From NCBI GenBank assembly GCA_027886185.1, contig WOAB01000768.1, positions 558,001 to 622,000 of the forward strand: 64,000 bases of DNA, given 5' to 3'. Shown piece after piece: positions 32,746 through 43,467 of the stretch (its first letter is position 1; the number at the start of each line of letters is the position of its first letter). The stretch is from Rheum nobile (taxonomy: Eukaryota > Streptophyta > Magnoliopsida > Caryophyllales > Polygonaceae). Both the position numbers and the translations under genes were made by a program. The notes beneath the pieces are model-generated. The model saw only the letters and a program-made list of their open reading frames with translations, made no database searches and had not been told where the DNA came from.

Positions 32746-35680
32746 TGTAATATCCCTCAATTTTTAGTAAGGATATTCGGGTAATTTTTCCCAATCTTCA
32801 CTAATTAATTATTTCGCTTTCAGTGAAGTTTGGATTTTCTGAAATATCCATGATATCCCAAATAATTCCTTGAGTGGTATAAAATACATTCAATATATTT
32901 TCGGGACTTAGAATATTTGTTTGGATACAAACATATAATTTTCGGGGTTTAATACCCATACCAAAATCAATTCCCATATTTCACGCTGCTCGCCGAAAGC
33001 ACCCGCCGCTCGTCGAAAGCACTCCCGAAAGTGCACCGGAAGTTGTCGCTGGCTTGAGCCCCGTGTTGGTCGGATCTCTGCCCCTTCCATGGCTATAAAT
33101 GGAGCTTGTTGCCTCACTCCTCTTGCTCCCGTCTCCCTCTCGGTTGTCTCTCCCATTCTTGCTCCTCCGTTGCTCTTTCCATCGGCGACAAGATGAGCGT
33201 GTCCGAGCTGCTGTTGTACGGTGGTCATCGTTGCTTCGTGCTCTAGTGGTTGCTGCGACTGCGTGAAGCTGCCACCGTTGAAGTCGAGCCACTGATGTGC
33301 TCCCTCCCGGCGGAGAAGGCGACCCAGTTAGAGCGTCGAGCTGCTGCCCTCCGTCGTCGTAGCCGAGCTGCTATTCGTCGTCGTTGAAGCTCCTGTTGGT
33401 GGTGTGCTGCTCCGGTGGTCGCTGCTGCGCCGTGCTGTTGCGGTAGCTTCTTCCCCGGCGACGAGGCGACGAAGACGGCGGCGAAGATCCCGGCGAAGCC
33501 CAGCCGAGCTCCTCTATTTCGAGCTTCTCCCGCCGGCGAGCCTGGCGTGGTGCTCCGTCGTTGAGCTGTGGATGGTGGTGCTCCTCCTCCCGCCGACGTT
33601 GCCTTCTTCCCCGGAGTCAGCGAGGAAAGCCGGCGAGACCCCCCATGTGCTCCTCTGTTTTGTTCGAAGTGGTGAAGGAGGTGAACACTAGAGGTGGGGC
33701 CCTTTTTCCTTTGTTTTGTTTTGATGGGCCGAAGGCCCATTTAGCCATCCAGTCCAAATTCAACCCGAAATTATTCGAGCGGTATAATTTCGATCCCCTT
33801 TCGTCCGTATTTTTCTTAGGAAAATTTAATAAATATTTTATGATTTAATATCATAGAAATTTATTAAATATAATTCCTTAAATTCGTCCAATCATATTAA
33901 TTGATAGATAATTAATTTGTCAGTTAGAACGTGATCGGCTGGATTGCGTGTGGACTCGTACTCTGGTAGGAATATTCTGAAGCTTAAGCCATATCCTCGG
34001 AAAGGATATTTTCGGTAGTCGTCTCGTCCAGATTCATCGCCGAATCTATTCCAGGCAAGTGGCGGTTCGCTCTTGCTCATCGTTCCATATTTACATTAAT
34101 TATCAGTTGTTTATCTGAGTAATTAATTTGGAATGATTACTGTGTTTGTCTGGAATTGGTTTTATAAACGGTTTTGGAAAATCATATAATAGGTTGTATA
34201 TCTGCTAGAACGACGCTATTATCTGTGATCGCCTTCCGGGCATTTATGTGGATTTATCCTGTACTGTGGTTGTGTTGTAACTGTTAGTTAGCAGGAGTAT
34301 TTGTAGGAACGCCTGGATCCTGAGAGTTCCATGTGCGTTTCTTTATAACTGTAAGGGCGATGAAGACCCAACGATAGTTGAAGTTTGAATTTTGTGAGGT
34401 TCATTCTTTTAAAGGGCGAGCAAGACCCAGCGATAGTGGTGGTTTGGACTCTGAGAAGTTCATTCCTTAGATATGTGTTCTGTGTAACAGGGCATGTATA
34501 ATTAAAAGCTTACAACGTGTTAATCGTTTTGAAATTTAATAAGATAAGGTGCCCGAGAGCACTTAATTAATAAATCTTCGGCGAGTAGTGCAGCTAAGTA
34601 AATAGTGCAGCTAGGAAAGCTTGTCTCGACTTTGATCATAGTACATTCTCTTTCCAATCTAGATTCGCTGTAAGCGGTGAGGTTGGTTGTGAGCCGAAGT
34701 ATCTCAGTCAGCTTTTAAATCATTATATGATCTTGACTTTGATCATAGTACGTTCTCTTTCCGATCTGGATTCGCTGTAAGCGGTGAGGTTGGTTGTGAA
34801 CCGAAGCATCTCAGTCAGCTTTTAAATCATTATACGATCTAGACTTTGATCATAGTACGTTCTCTTTCCGATCTGGATTCGCTGTAAGCGGTGAAGTTGG
34901 TCGTGAACCGAAGCATCTCAATCAGCTTTTAAATCATTGTTGTTTGATTCTTAAACATTCCATATTTGTCATATTTTCCTTAAAGACTCATTTCCGTTGG
35001 AGTCTTCTTTCGAGTCGATTTCTGTGAAGATTAAGTCTTCCAGAATCTTCTCTTATGCATACCTTTTGTTGTTATTCCGTGAAAGTGCCGGGTTATGTAT
35101 CGTTCCTTCGGTTATTATTCGAGGGACAATGATAGTAAACGGTTACGATCACTCGGACCATTCTGCTTTTTACCCTTGCTAGTCTATTCAAGTAGACTAA
35201 CCCACAAACATTGTTCTCCTCATGTGAGCTGGTGTCATCCGTTCGATTCGGCATATCAGATAGAGCGAAGATATGAGGAGACTAGATTGACTATGAAGAT
35301 GAAGGTTGTTTTGGATGTTTTAATAAATTCTTTTAATCAGGTTGAGATCCTTGGGCAGGTGATCATTACGATCATAACCCTTTTTGTAATATCTTTTATA
35401 AGACTTCTGCTGTAACTTATTTACTCTGTTATATATTTAAAAGACTTCCGCTGTACTTTGTTTAAACTCTGTATTTGTCCTATTCGGGATTGGGATGTAA
35501 TCTCGTAAGGTCGGATTTCATTTGATTGATGTTTTGATTTGAATACTTTGATCATTATGTATCAATTGTATTCCATGAATTGTATTTAAACCGGTAAAGC
35601 CTTGGGTGACCTTGGTAAGGAACACTGGGGTCACTGGCGGTAATACCTTTCCAAATGGGTTAAGATTTGGGGGTGTTACA
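32746..35680 (+). repeat. 3' LTR of element D
   Basis: 2935 bp, TGTAATATCC to GTGTTACA, matching 25855-28722 with scattered substitutions and one ~67-bp indel (present here at about 33893-33960). The tandem repeats start at 34629, 34736 and 34843. Confidence 0.94.
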
Positions 35681-35859
35681 GTTGGTATCAAGGCGCTCTT
35701 CGGAGGCTTGATAAAGGGTGGAGAGGTCGCGTGTTCGACTCTCACCAACAACCTCCCAGCCATGGGGATTTGGTTGGGGTACATGGGCTGCGGCCCATGG
35801 ATAGAGAAATGGCTGGCCCAATAAGGTCGGAGCCCCTCTCATTCAAAGTGTACTTTTTT
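35681..35859 (+). mobile_element. tRNA-related SINE-like sequence
   Basis: It begins GTTGGTATCAAGGCGC and has GTGTTCGACTCTC at 35731-35743, close to the pol III B box GGTTCGANNCC. ACCAAC near 35745 can pair with the first bases GTTGGT, as in a tRNA acceptor stem. It ends in a T-run, as some plant SINEs do. No clear target duplication was found. Confidence 0.5.
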
Positions 35860-36294
35860 GTAACATCTCAGGCCAAGCTACCCCAGCCACCAAGCCGCCC
35901 AGCCACCCAACGGTGCCGGCGCCGGTACTGGTGCCGCCTGGATGTCCAAGGGTATGCAGCCCACACACCCAACCCTTCCCCCATTTAAATGGGTAGGTTG
36001 TTGATCACGTGGATCGAACCCGGGACCTTTAGATATAAGGGCATTACCTTGCCACTTATATCACCAATTGCGCTGCAGCACAATTGGTGATATAAGTGGC
36101 AAGGTAATGCCCTTATATCTAAAGGTTCCGGGTTCGATCCCCGTGGGCAACAACCTACCCATTTAAATGGGGGAAGGGTTGGGTGTATGGGCTGCATGCC
36201 CTTGGACATCCAGGCGGCACCAGTATCGGCACCGGCACCGTTGGGTGGCTGGGCGGCTTGGTGGATGGGGTAGCTTGGCCTGGGATGTTACAAA
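35857..36294. mobile_element. 438-bp foldback element with a pol III B box in each arm
   Basis: Two 214-bp arms (35857-36070 and 36081-36294) are nearly perfect inverted copies around a 10-bp loop. The ends read TTTGTAACATC and GATGTTACAAA. Flanking 9-mers GTGTACTTT (35848-35856) and GTGTTCTTG (36295-36303) match at 7 of 9 positions, compatible with a Mutator-type target duplication. The right arm contains GGTTCGATCCC (36131-36141), a perfect pol III B box; the left arm has its inverse at 36011-36021. A MULE-type miniature element or an inverted pair of SINEs are both possible. Confidence 0.75.
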
Positions 36295-36804
36295 GTGTTC
36301 TTGAAGACTTGATCACCCTAACCCAAGCTTGATACCCTACTCACCTTGCCTAAATACATTTCATATCATTGGCAATTGTTCACAATTCATGAGTATTGGT
36401 AATGCATGCTAGCTATAACATTGCTTTGTTGAGTCTTCTAAACACTTCTCATTGAGTCTTTCTTCTTGATTGTTTGATTCTATTTGTGTGATCTTATTGA
36501 GTCCAACCGTGTTTGAGCTTCCATTGTGTGTCTCTTGAGCTCATTTCCAAGTCCAAACACCCTTCTTAGCTCCACCCAATTGCATTGTCCTTCTCTTAAG
36601 TCCAAGAGCTAATCCACATTGGTTTGTGTTGTCTAAGATCACCAATTCCATGTGAAGTTTTTGATCCTTGCAAGGCAGATTTTTGTGATCATAAGCATGT
36701 ATCGACATCAACAAGAGAGTGAGTGATCAAACACACGAGTGTAGACACTTGTGAGGTTGTTTTGATTTCACTAACCTTAACTTGTTTCTTGGAGTTTGTT
36801 GATC
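36295..36804 (+). other. 5' leader of element B, right part
   Basis: Continues the leader interrupted at 25854. AT-rich, no gene. Confidence 0.6.
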
Positions 36805-38079
36805 ATGTCTCGTATAGGGAGTCTATCACATGAAGGAGGGTCTGACACCATGTCACCCGAGTTGTTCAACATGCTTAAGGCAATATCGGACAACATTGCT
36901 ATCTTGTCCAATCGGATGGTAGCATTGGAGATAAGGGTGCCCAAGCCCACAACCGTGCCCCAAGAGACGCACCGAGTTCCCATAGCCGCCAACTTCCCCC
37001 GGCATAGAGATAAGCCTAATGCTCCCAACCATTTAAATGAATTTCAGGGAATTCCTAGGCGTGCCTATCATGAGGAGCCAAGGCGAGCCTATGAAGATGA
37101 AGAATGGGAGGATGAGCCACATCGAGGCTACCGAGCAAGGAGAGGCTGAGAGCAAGAGCAAAATGGCGTTGACAAGGTCAAGGTAAAGATTCCATCTTTT
37201 GAAGGCCAATGTGATTCATATGTCTACATGGAATGGGAGGCCAAGATTGAACAAATATGGAGTTGTCACCACTTTCCCGAGCATAAAAAGCTACAACTCG
37301 CCCCCCTTGAATTCAATGGTTATGCACTAACATGGTGGGATAATCTTGTGAAAGAAAGGAAAAGAACCTTAGATGCACCCGTGACAACTTGGACTCAAAT
37401 GAAGGCCTTGATGAGAGCTCGCTTTGTGCCTCGACACTACACACAATTGCTGCCCCTAGCCATCAAAAGTGAAGGAAAAACTAAGGCTAGGAACCAAGGA
37501 GGAAGAGTGACAAGTGGGATGCCCAACTCTTTGAAGAATCCTACTCAAAACCGAGGCTACCAACCTCATGGAAGAGAGGCATCTCAAGCTAAGGACAAGG
37601 GACAATCATCAAACCCTCATTGGGAGCAAGGAGGGCCGAAGAGTAGTGCTTAACCGACACCCTCCACACCGAGCCCAGGGCAGCCAGCCGTGGCCCCTAA
37701 AGGTCACAAGGGAAGTGATGAAGAGCTCAAGGACGAATCAAGTCAACCTTCCACTCTAATCGGAGAGGAGTTCAAGCCAAAAAGAAAAGAGGAGGAAATT
37801 GAAGCACCTACTACAAGAGGCAATCGATTGCCCATCATTGTGCGTAGTTCATTCAAATCCTTGGCTACTCCATGGACGGACCGGACCCACATGGTTCCTT
37901 CAAGCTTGCCCTTCCTACCCCATGAAGAGGTTAAAGCCAAGAAATCAATTTTCAACCAAGAGACAAAGAATGTGCCAATGGAGACTAATGCAAGGGAAGT
38001 ACCTCTTATCTCCACCCTTTTAATTCCATCTCTTGAGTTTGAAAATGAGCATGTCATTCCATATAGTGTCTACACATGA
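36805..38079 (+). pseudogene. gag of element B, two in-frame stops
   Basis: Starts MSRIGSLSHEGG at an ATG. One continuous frame carries TGA at 37147-37149 (likely CGA to TGA) and TAA at 37651-37653. The capsid signature is plain: VKVKIPSFEG, YMEWEAKIEQIW, FNGYALTWWDNLVKERKR, TWTQMKALMRARFVP. This is the gag style of plant Ty3 elements with an initiator-Met primer site; element E has a related gag. No CCHC knuckle is visible, so the nucleocapsid part is missing or degraded. The frame ends SVYT at 38079 without reaching a protease. Confidence 0.87.
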
Positions 38080-39023
38080 AGAAATCAGTCCTTGCATGTA
38101 AAACTAGATATTCTTGTATGCATCAAAGTTCTTTAGCACAATACATGTCTTGTGGAATGCATCTTGTTCATAATATGATCCTTATGTCCATGCATGTGCG
38201 TTATGTTGTTAGTTGCACTCCTAAGCTTGAACGTAGTACTAGGAGGAGTGGAATACTATTTGCATGCATGTTTGGGTATCATGTAGTTATTGGAAGATTT
38301 GTGCTTACATTCTTACTATTGTGTAGACATGCTAGAGGGCCTTATTTTTCCATTGTTGTTATGCCTAAGCCCTCTAAGGAAGCGGAATTCATTGCATGCC
38401 CTAAACTTCATAATGCATCTTATGTGACTAACCCTTGTATTGACCAAGTTGTGGAGTTGCATGGCGTTTCTAGTGCTTTGATTTCAGGACAAGAAGTGAA
38501 GTGTGTGCTCTACTCAAAGCTGAAATCCGGAGAAGTGCCCTTTGAGCCCGGAGATCATGGTGTCCTTAATGTGGCTGATTTGGTTCATTCCTTGGTGGAG
38601 TGCATTCGGGAATTGCATGAGCGCACAAGGAACAAGCTTCATGCCAAGGCAGAGCACAATGCAACCAAGGCCAACAAAGAGCGCCGCCACTTGGTGTTTC
38701 ACCCCGGAGAGGAGATGGGCCTTCCAAGAGGCGCAAGTCCAAGCTTTCCCAAAAGGCAAAGTACAAGGCATACAAGCTTAGATTCGAGGTCGAATCTTCT
38801 TCAAGAAGGGGAGAATGATGCGGGGGCATCCGAGGCTTCACCCAAGACGCACACAAAAGAAGATGGTCCATGCACAAGAGCTCAAGCCAAGCGCATGCAA
38901 GAGGAGCTCGAGAACTTGGCAAGCCTCCACGTCTCAAGGGAGCCCACCCTCGTCGAGGACTTCACTAAACCCATGCTAAGGACCTTGGTGACCTTTCGAG
39001 CCAAGCCAAGCGCGGAAGAATGA
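38076..39023 (+). CDS. Chimeric ORF of element B: unknown N-terminus, integrase tail, runs into the 3' LTR
   Basis: A 315-codon open frame directly after gag, in a different frame. The first ~130 residues (MKKSVLACKTRYS..) match nothing I recognise. From about 38600 the text (CIRELHERTRNKLHAKAEHNATKANK, given here in parts CIRELHERTRNKL and AEHNATKANKERRH, then LVFHPGEE) resembles the C-terminal part of plant Ty3 integrases, normally followed by a GPY/F module. LLQEGEND precedes the LTR, as in related polyproteins, and the frame crosses the LTR border at 38816. Inside the LTR it reads TRAQAKRMQEELENL, a motif also seen in element E's LTR. Protease, RT and the integrase core are gone, so the ORF is probably a deletion product. 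Confidence 0.55.
   Translation: MKKSVLACKTRYSCMHQSSLAQYMSCGMHLVHNMILMSMHVRYVVSCTPKLERSTRRSGILFACMFGYHVVIGRFVLTFLLLCRHARGPYFSIVVMPKPSKEAEFIACPKLHNASYVTNPCIDQVVELHGVSSALISGQEVKCVLYSKLKSGEVPFEPGDHGVLNVADLVHSLVECIRELHERTRNKLHAKAEHNATKANKERRHLVFHPGEEMGLPRGASPSFPKRQSTRHTSLDSRSNLLQEGENDAGASEASPKTHTKEDGPCTRAQAKRMQEELENLASLHVSREPTLVEDFTKPMLRTLVTFRAKPSAEE
38803..38815 (+). promoter_or_regulatory. Polypurine tract of element B
   Basis: AAGAAGGGGAGAA directly precedes the 3' LTR start TGATGCGGG. Confidence 0.8.
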
Positions 39024-39768
39024 AGGCCACAAGTAGCCCCTGACTCGGCCTACAAACTCGGCCGAGTCCAGGCCGAGTTCTCCTCAGTTGTTGCGGCCCC
39101 TGACTTGGCCCCTGACTCGGCCTACAAACTCGGCCGGGTCTAGGCCGAGTTCTCCTCAGTTGTTGGCCAAAGTTGTGGGCTGAGAAGGGCTTCATGTGGG
39201 GGCCACCTAGGGTCTTGCTTCCTTGTTATTTTAAGTGTATTTTAAGACTATTTTAAGTGCCTTTTGTGTGGGCCTTTGTGGGCTTGTTTGGGCCATGCCT
39301 TCTAGGGGTATATAAGGCCATGTGTGTTGTTATTTTGAGGGAGACAAAATTTGAAGACAAAACTTGTGGCTTTGCCATGGAATTTCGAGAGCTCTCTAGG
39401 GAGAGGCTTCTCTTGTGTTGATTCGATCTTGCTTGGTTTGACTTGCGTGTGTCAATCTCCTCCATAGGATTGGTGCTAGTAGGCATTCACAAGATTCCTC
39501 CTCGTGCTCCTTGGATTCGTCCATTGTTGTGTGAGGTTGTAGAAGGAGGGGTTGGTTGATATTTGGTATTGGTTCTTAGGAGACATCTTAGGTCTCCAAG
39601 GGTCTTGCCTCTATTCAATTCGGTTCTTTCTATATCCCCTTTATTTATCTTTGTTATTTCTTGCTATTTTTCAGATTTCTAATCACTTGTGTTTCATTTC
39701 TTCTCTTCCATCTCCACGAGTCTCTCTTGGCGTCAAGATCGGGCCACTCGCGGCTAATCCCCGCATCA
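38816..39768 (+). repeat. 3' LTR of element B
   Basis: TGATGCGGGGGC to CCCCGCATCA, 953 bp. Near 39028-39165 a ~77-bp unit (CCCCTGACTCGGCCTACAAA.. to CTCCTCAGTTGTTG) is present twice but only once in the 5' LTR. TATA box GGTATATAAGG near 39306. Confidence 0.94.
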
Positions 39769-39773
39769 GTTAA

Positions 39774-40761
39774 TGGGCTCGACCTAAGGTATAAGAGGGG
39801 GGAGCAAGAGCCGGGAGTGCGATCTTGGTTTTCCTCCCTGACCACTCTACTCCTCAACCCCGGCCCCAAAGAGAGTGAAGGAAAAAATGACCGCCAGAAT
39901 CTTGATCGAAACTATTCTATTATTTCAATTAACCCCTCTTATTGTGAGTGATTGACTTGGGCGTTAGAGTGGCAAGTTTGGGAAACCCCTCGGGCCTTTT
40001 TTTAGGAATAACGCATCGAGAAAGGCGGTGTCTAACATGATGGGAGCTCGTCGGCGGGGAACAAAGAGTTCAGTGTCAGCCTACGCCAAGCCAGAGTTGG
40101 TTCTATATGAATCGCCAACTAATTCCCTAGCAGGAAAATTGGGTAATCACACTGGCTCCGACTTTGGAGACCTCCTCACATAGCTAGTTGCATTCCGCCA
40201 TGTCGAACACCGAGTCAACCACCTGTACCAGTCAAGCAAGATTCACAAAGTCGCCGATCGAAAGCAACCAACACCCCTTTATGAATGTGGAAGAAGAGCA
40301 GTACTATGGATTCTAGGGTTGGAAATACGTCAGCCCGACATACTGGGTGCCCTACGCGCCTCATAGAGTGCATCCCCAAGGCATCCATGCACCCCACGAC
40401 CCACACTCCCGAAGACCACACCCTTAGGGACAATACCCTCCCTACAAGTATGAATACATAGAGACCCCGGAGCAGCCTATGCCAGACCTCTCCCATCTCC
40501 GAGGGGCAGAAGACAACGTGCACCTACTCTCCGTGCCAGCATTTTCTGTCCCACCCCAATAGCCGAGGGGCACAATCAATACCGCGGCCTCGTGATGAGG
40601 TACAGTTTATCCTACGGGGAGTCCCACCAGACTATGGGCTTCCGGGAGAATAACTAGGAAGAGTTCAATATCCCGACCCTCTACGACTCCATCGCCTTCA
40701 CTAATGAAATATTGCTGACGGTCCCCCAATTTGACCTCAATGTCATTCCGTCTATAGGGGA
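39774..40761 (+). mobile_element. Right half of the Tat/LARD-like fragment, with gag-like ORF remnant
   Basis: It resumes the sequence cut at 17492. CTTGGGCGTTAGAGTGGC is at 39957-39974. From an ATG at 40200 a frame reads MSNTESTTCTSQARFTK, then after a TAG it continues GWKYVSPTYWVPYAPHR, with further stops; this looks like a decayed structural protein. The sequence ends at the CACTA terminus at 40762. Bases 40164-40341 reappear inverted three times in the tandem array to the right. Confidence 0.5.
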
Positions 40762-41957
40762 CACTAGTACAAAAAAAGGGGCCGGAACGCGGTTCTTTTA
40801 TGAATGAGACCGCAGTTTATGAAGCGTGGTTGTTCTCGGCACGGTAAAGGAGTCGGACCGCGTATAAGTGTTACCGCGGTAAGAATTCGGACTACGGTTC
40901 TTTGTAACAACCGGGGTAAAGTCGGACCACAGTTCGTTAAAGAGTTGTGGTGCACTTTAGTTTTTTTTTTAAAATTGGAAACTGGACAGCGGTTCTGGAA
41001 AATAACCACTGTCCGGTTTCATTTTTTTTTAAAAAAATTGCTCTTGTTTGCAATGCTAGCAGCAGCACTACATACTCTAACGGGTACATGGTTGTCCCTT
41101 TGACATACTTTTGGTGCTCGATTGTAGCTCTTCTAAGAGTTCCAAGAGAACTCCTTTTGACGTGTTGTTTTGTCACTATAGTACATGAGGCAAGAGGATC
41201 AGAAGAACCAGCTTCAACTCTCCTACAAGCAGATAAAGCAAACGAGTTAAAACAAGCGCCAAAATAAAAAGCATAATACCAGATCAAGCAGTGTCTTCTA
41301 GTCATAAGATAAGAATGGAACTGCATAATTTAGACATGAATTTTTTTTTTAAAAAAAAATTGAAACCTGACAGCGGTAGTTTTTTATTCTAGCCCATTAA
41401 AAGTTGGAGGTAGTTATTTACTTGGGCCAATAAGCCCATAAGTTGTTACTTGTGTCTAAATCAAGTCCATTATTAAGCCCATTATAAGTTGTCGATAATA
41501 TTGGGGGTTGTATTACATATTTAATGGGCCAAAAAGCCCATATTTTTTTTTTACCGCCCAATAAATTTTATTGGACCACTTATATTATTAAAGTTATTAC
41601 ATTATAAGATCTTAAAATTAGTAAATAAAAAAATACCCTTTTCAAATAATATCAATCTATTATTTAGTTTTAACCCATTATAATATACATATAATATATA
41701 TTGAACGAAGAACATGAAGAACAATCTTCATCAAGAACATTCATCTGAATAGTTTTCTACTTAAACCCAAAAAAAAAATTAAAGTATTGTAGTGTATTAT
41801 AAAATGTACGTATGGGTTGATCTAGCTGAAATTAGATTATTTGCCAAAGTATGAAAGCGATGAACAAGAAGAAAATGATTCGAAAGTATAGGTTAATATA
41901 GACGTTTTATTGAATCGGAAGTTTTTAGCGTTTTACATTTAAGGGATCTCTAGAGAA

Positions 41958-41958
<1 letters not shown>

Positions 41959-42038
<80 letters not shown>
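41959..42038 (+). repeat. (GA)n microsatellites of the array
   Basis: Long GAGA tracts occur at the same place in each unit: 41959-42038, 43374-43466, 44801-44844 and 46179-46249. A fifth, at 47686-47770, is in the diverged unit. Confidence 0.95.
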
Positions 42039-42039
<1 letters not shown>

Positions 42040-42083
42040 TACCTTTATCGACTGCGGATCTCAACAAAACTTTCTTCTTCCAG

Positions 42084-42261
42084 ATGTCGGGCTGACGTAT
42101 TTCCAACCCTAGAATCCTTAGTACTGCTCTTCTTCCACATTCATAAAGGGGTGTTGGTTGCTTTCGGTCGGCGACTTTGTGAATCTTGCTTGACTGGTAC
42201 AGGTGGTTGACTCGGTGTTCGACATGGCGGAATGCAACTAGCTATGTGAGGAGGTCTCCAA
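42084..42261 (-). repeat. Inverted copy of 40164-40341 (unit 1); further copies at 43512-43689 and 44890-45067
   Basis: The 178 bp begin ATGTCGGGCTGACG and end GAGGTCTCCAA. They are the reverse complement of retrotransposon DNA lying 420-600 bp left of the CACTA terminus. All three copies share the same few changes from the source. Confidence 0.92.
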
Positions 42262-43371
42262 GGAGTCGGACCGCGTATAAGTGTTACCGCGGTAAGAATT
42301 CGGACTGCGGTTCTTTGTAACAACCGGGGTAAAGTCGGACCACAGTTCGTTAAAGAGTTGTGGTGCACTTTAGTTTTTTTTTAAAAAATTGGAAACTGGA
42401 CAGCGGTTCTGGAAAATAACCACTGTCCGGTTTCATTTTTTTTAAAAAAAATTGCTCTTGTTTGCAATGCTAGCAGCAGCACTACATACTCTAACGGGTA
42501 CATGGTTGTCCCTTTGACATACTTTTGGTGCTCGATTGTAGCTCTTCTAAGAGTTCCAAGAGAACTCCTTTTGACGTGTTGTTTTGTCACTATAGTACAT
42601 GAGGCAAGAGGATCAGAATAACCAGCTTCAACTCTCCTACAAGCAGATAAAGCAAACGAGTTAAAACAAGCGCCAAAATAAAAAGCATAATACCAGATCA
42701 AGCAGTGTCTTCTAGTCATAAGATAAGAATGGAACTGCATAATTTAGACATGAATTTTTTTTTAAAAAAAAAATTGAAACCTGACAGCGGTAGTTTTTTA
42801 TTCTAGCCCATTAAAAGTTGGAGGTAGTTATTTACTTGGGCCAATAAGCCCATAAGTTGTTACTTGTGTCTAAATCAAGTCCATTATTAAGCCCATTATA
42901 AGCTGTCGATAATATTGGCGGTTGTATTACATATTTAATGTGCCAAAAATCCCATATTTTTTTTTTACCGCCCAATAAATTTTATTGGACCACTTATATT
43001 ATTAAAGTTATTACATTATAAGATCTTAAAATTAGTAAATAAAAAAATACCCTTTTCAAATAATATCAATCTATTATTTAGTTTTAACCCATTATAATAT
43101 ACATATAATATATATTGAACGAAGAACATGAAGAACAATCTTCATCAAGAACATTCATCTGAATAGTTTTCTACTTAAACCCAAAAAAAAAATTAAAGTA
43201 TTGTAGTGTATTATAAAATGTACGTATGGGTTGATCTAGCTGAAATTAGATTATTTGCCAAAGTATGAAAGCGATGAACAAGAAGAAAATGATTCGAAAG
43301 TATAGGTTAATATAGACGTTTTATTGAATCGGAAGTTTTTAACGTTTTACATTTAAGGGATCTCTAGAGAA

Positions 43372-43467
<96 letters not shown>

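Larger units (their letters stand above)
25855..35680 (+). mobile_element. Element D: Tekay/Del-type chromovirus (Ty3/gypsy)
   Basis: Two ~2.9-kb LTRs enclose a 4.0-kb interior with an initiator-Met primer site, gag with two zinc knuckles, protease, RT, integrase C-terminus, a chromodomain-like tail and a polypurine tract. Very long LTRs and a tail after the GPY/F module fit the Tekay (Del) lineage. The reading frames are heavily broken, and most of RNase H and the integrase core is deleted. No clean 5-bp target duplication is seen (TAGTG left, GTTGG right). The right border is next to a SINE-like insertion. Confidence 0.92.
17493..39773 (+). mobile_element. Element B: non-autonomous Ty3/gypsy retrotransposon hosting elements C and D
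   Basis: The element proper is 17498-39768. GTTAA flanks both ends (17493-17497 and 39769-39773), a perfect 5-bp target duplication across more than 22 kb. The 5' LTR starts TGATGCGGGAG at 17498, is cut after 11 bp by element C, and resumes at 24119. The 3' LTR is 38816-39768. Without C, D and the small insertions, B would be about 5.3 kb. It has a tRNA-iMet primer site, a gag and the tail of an integrase, but no protease, RT or RNase H. Confidence 0.93.

Noticed and set aside
35681..35700. GTTGGTATCAAGG as a second primer binding site after the 3' LTR of D (tandem LTR structure)
   Set aside because: It resembles the initiator-Met site at first, but the following sequence is tRNA-like rather than the D leader, and ACCAAC can pair with the start.
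36119..36152. Possible tRNA gene (GGGTTCGATCCC)
   Set aside because: Only the B box is convincing; no cloverleaf with anticodon can be drawn, and the sequence is inside a foldback element.
40937..41326. 129-codon minus-strand frame repeated in each array unit
   Set aside because: Crosses T- and A-runs, differs in length between units and has no recognisable domain; open by chance in a repeated sequence.
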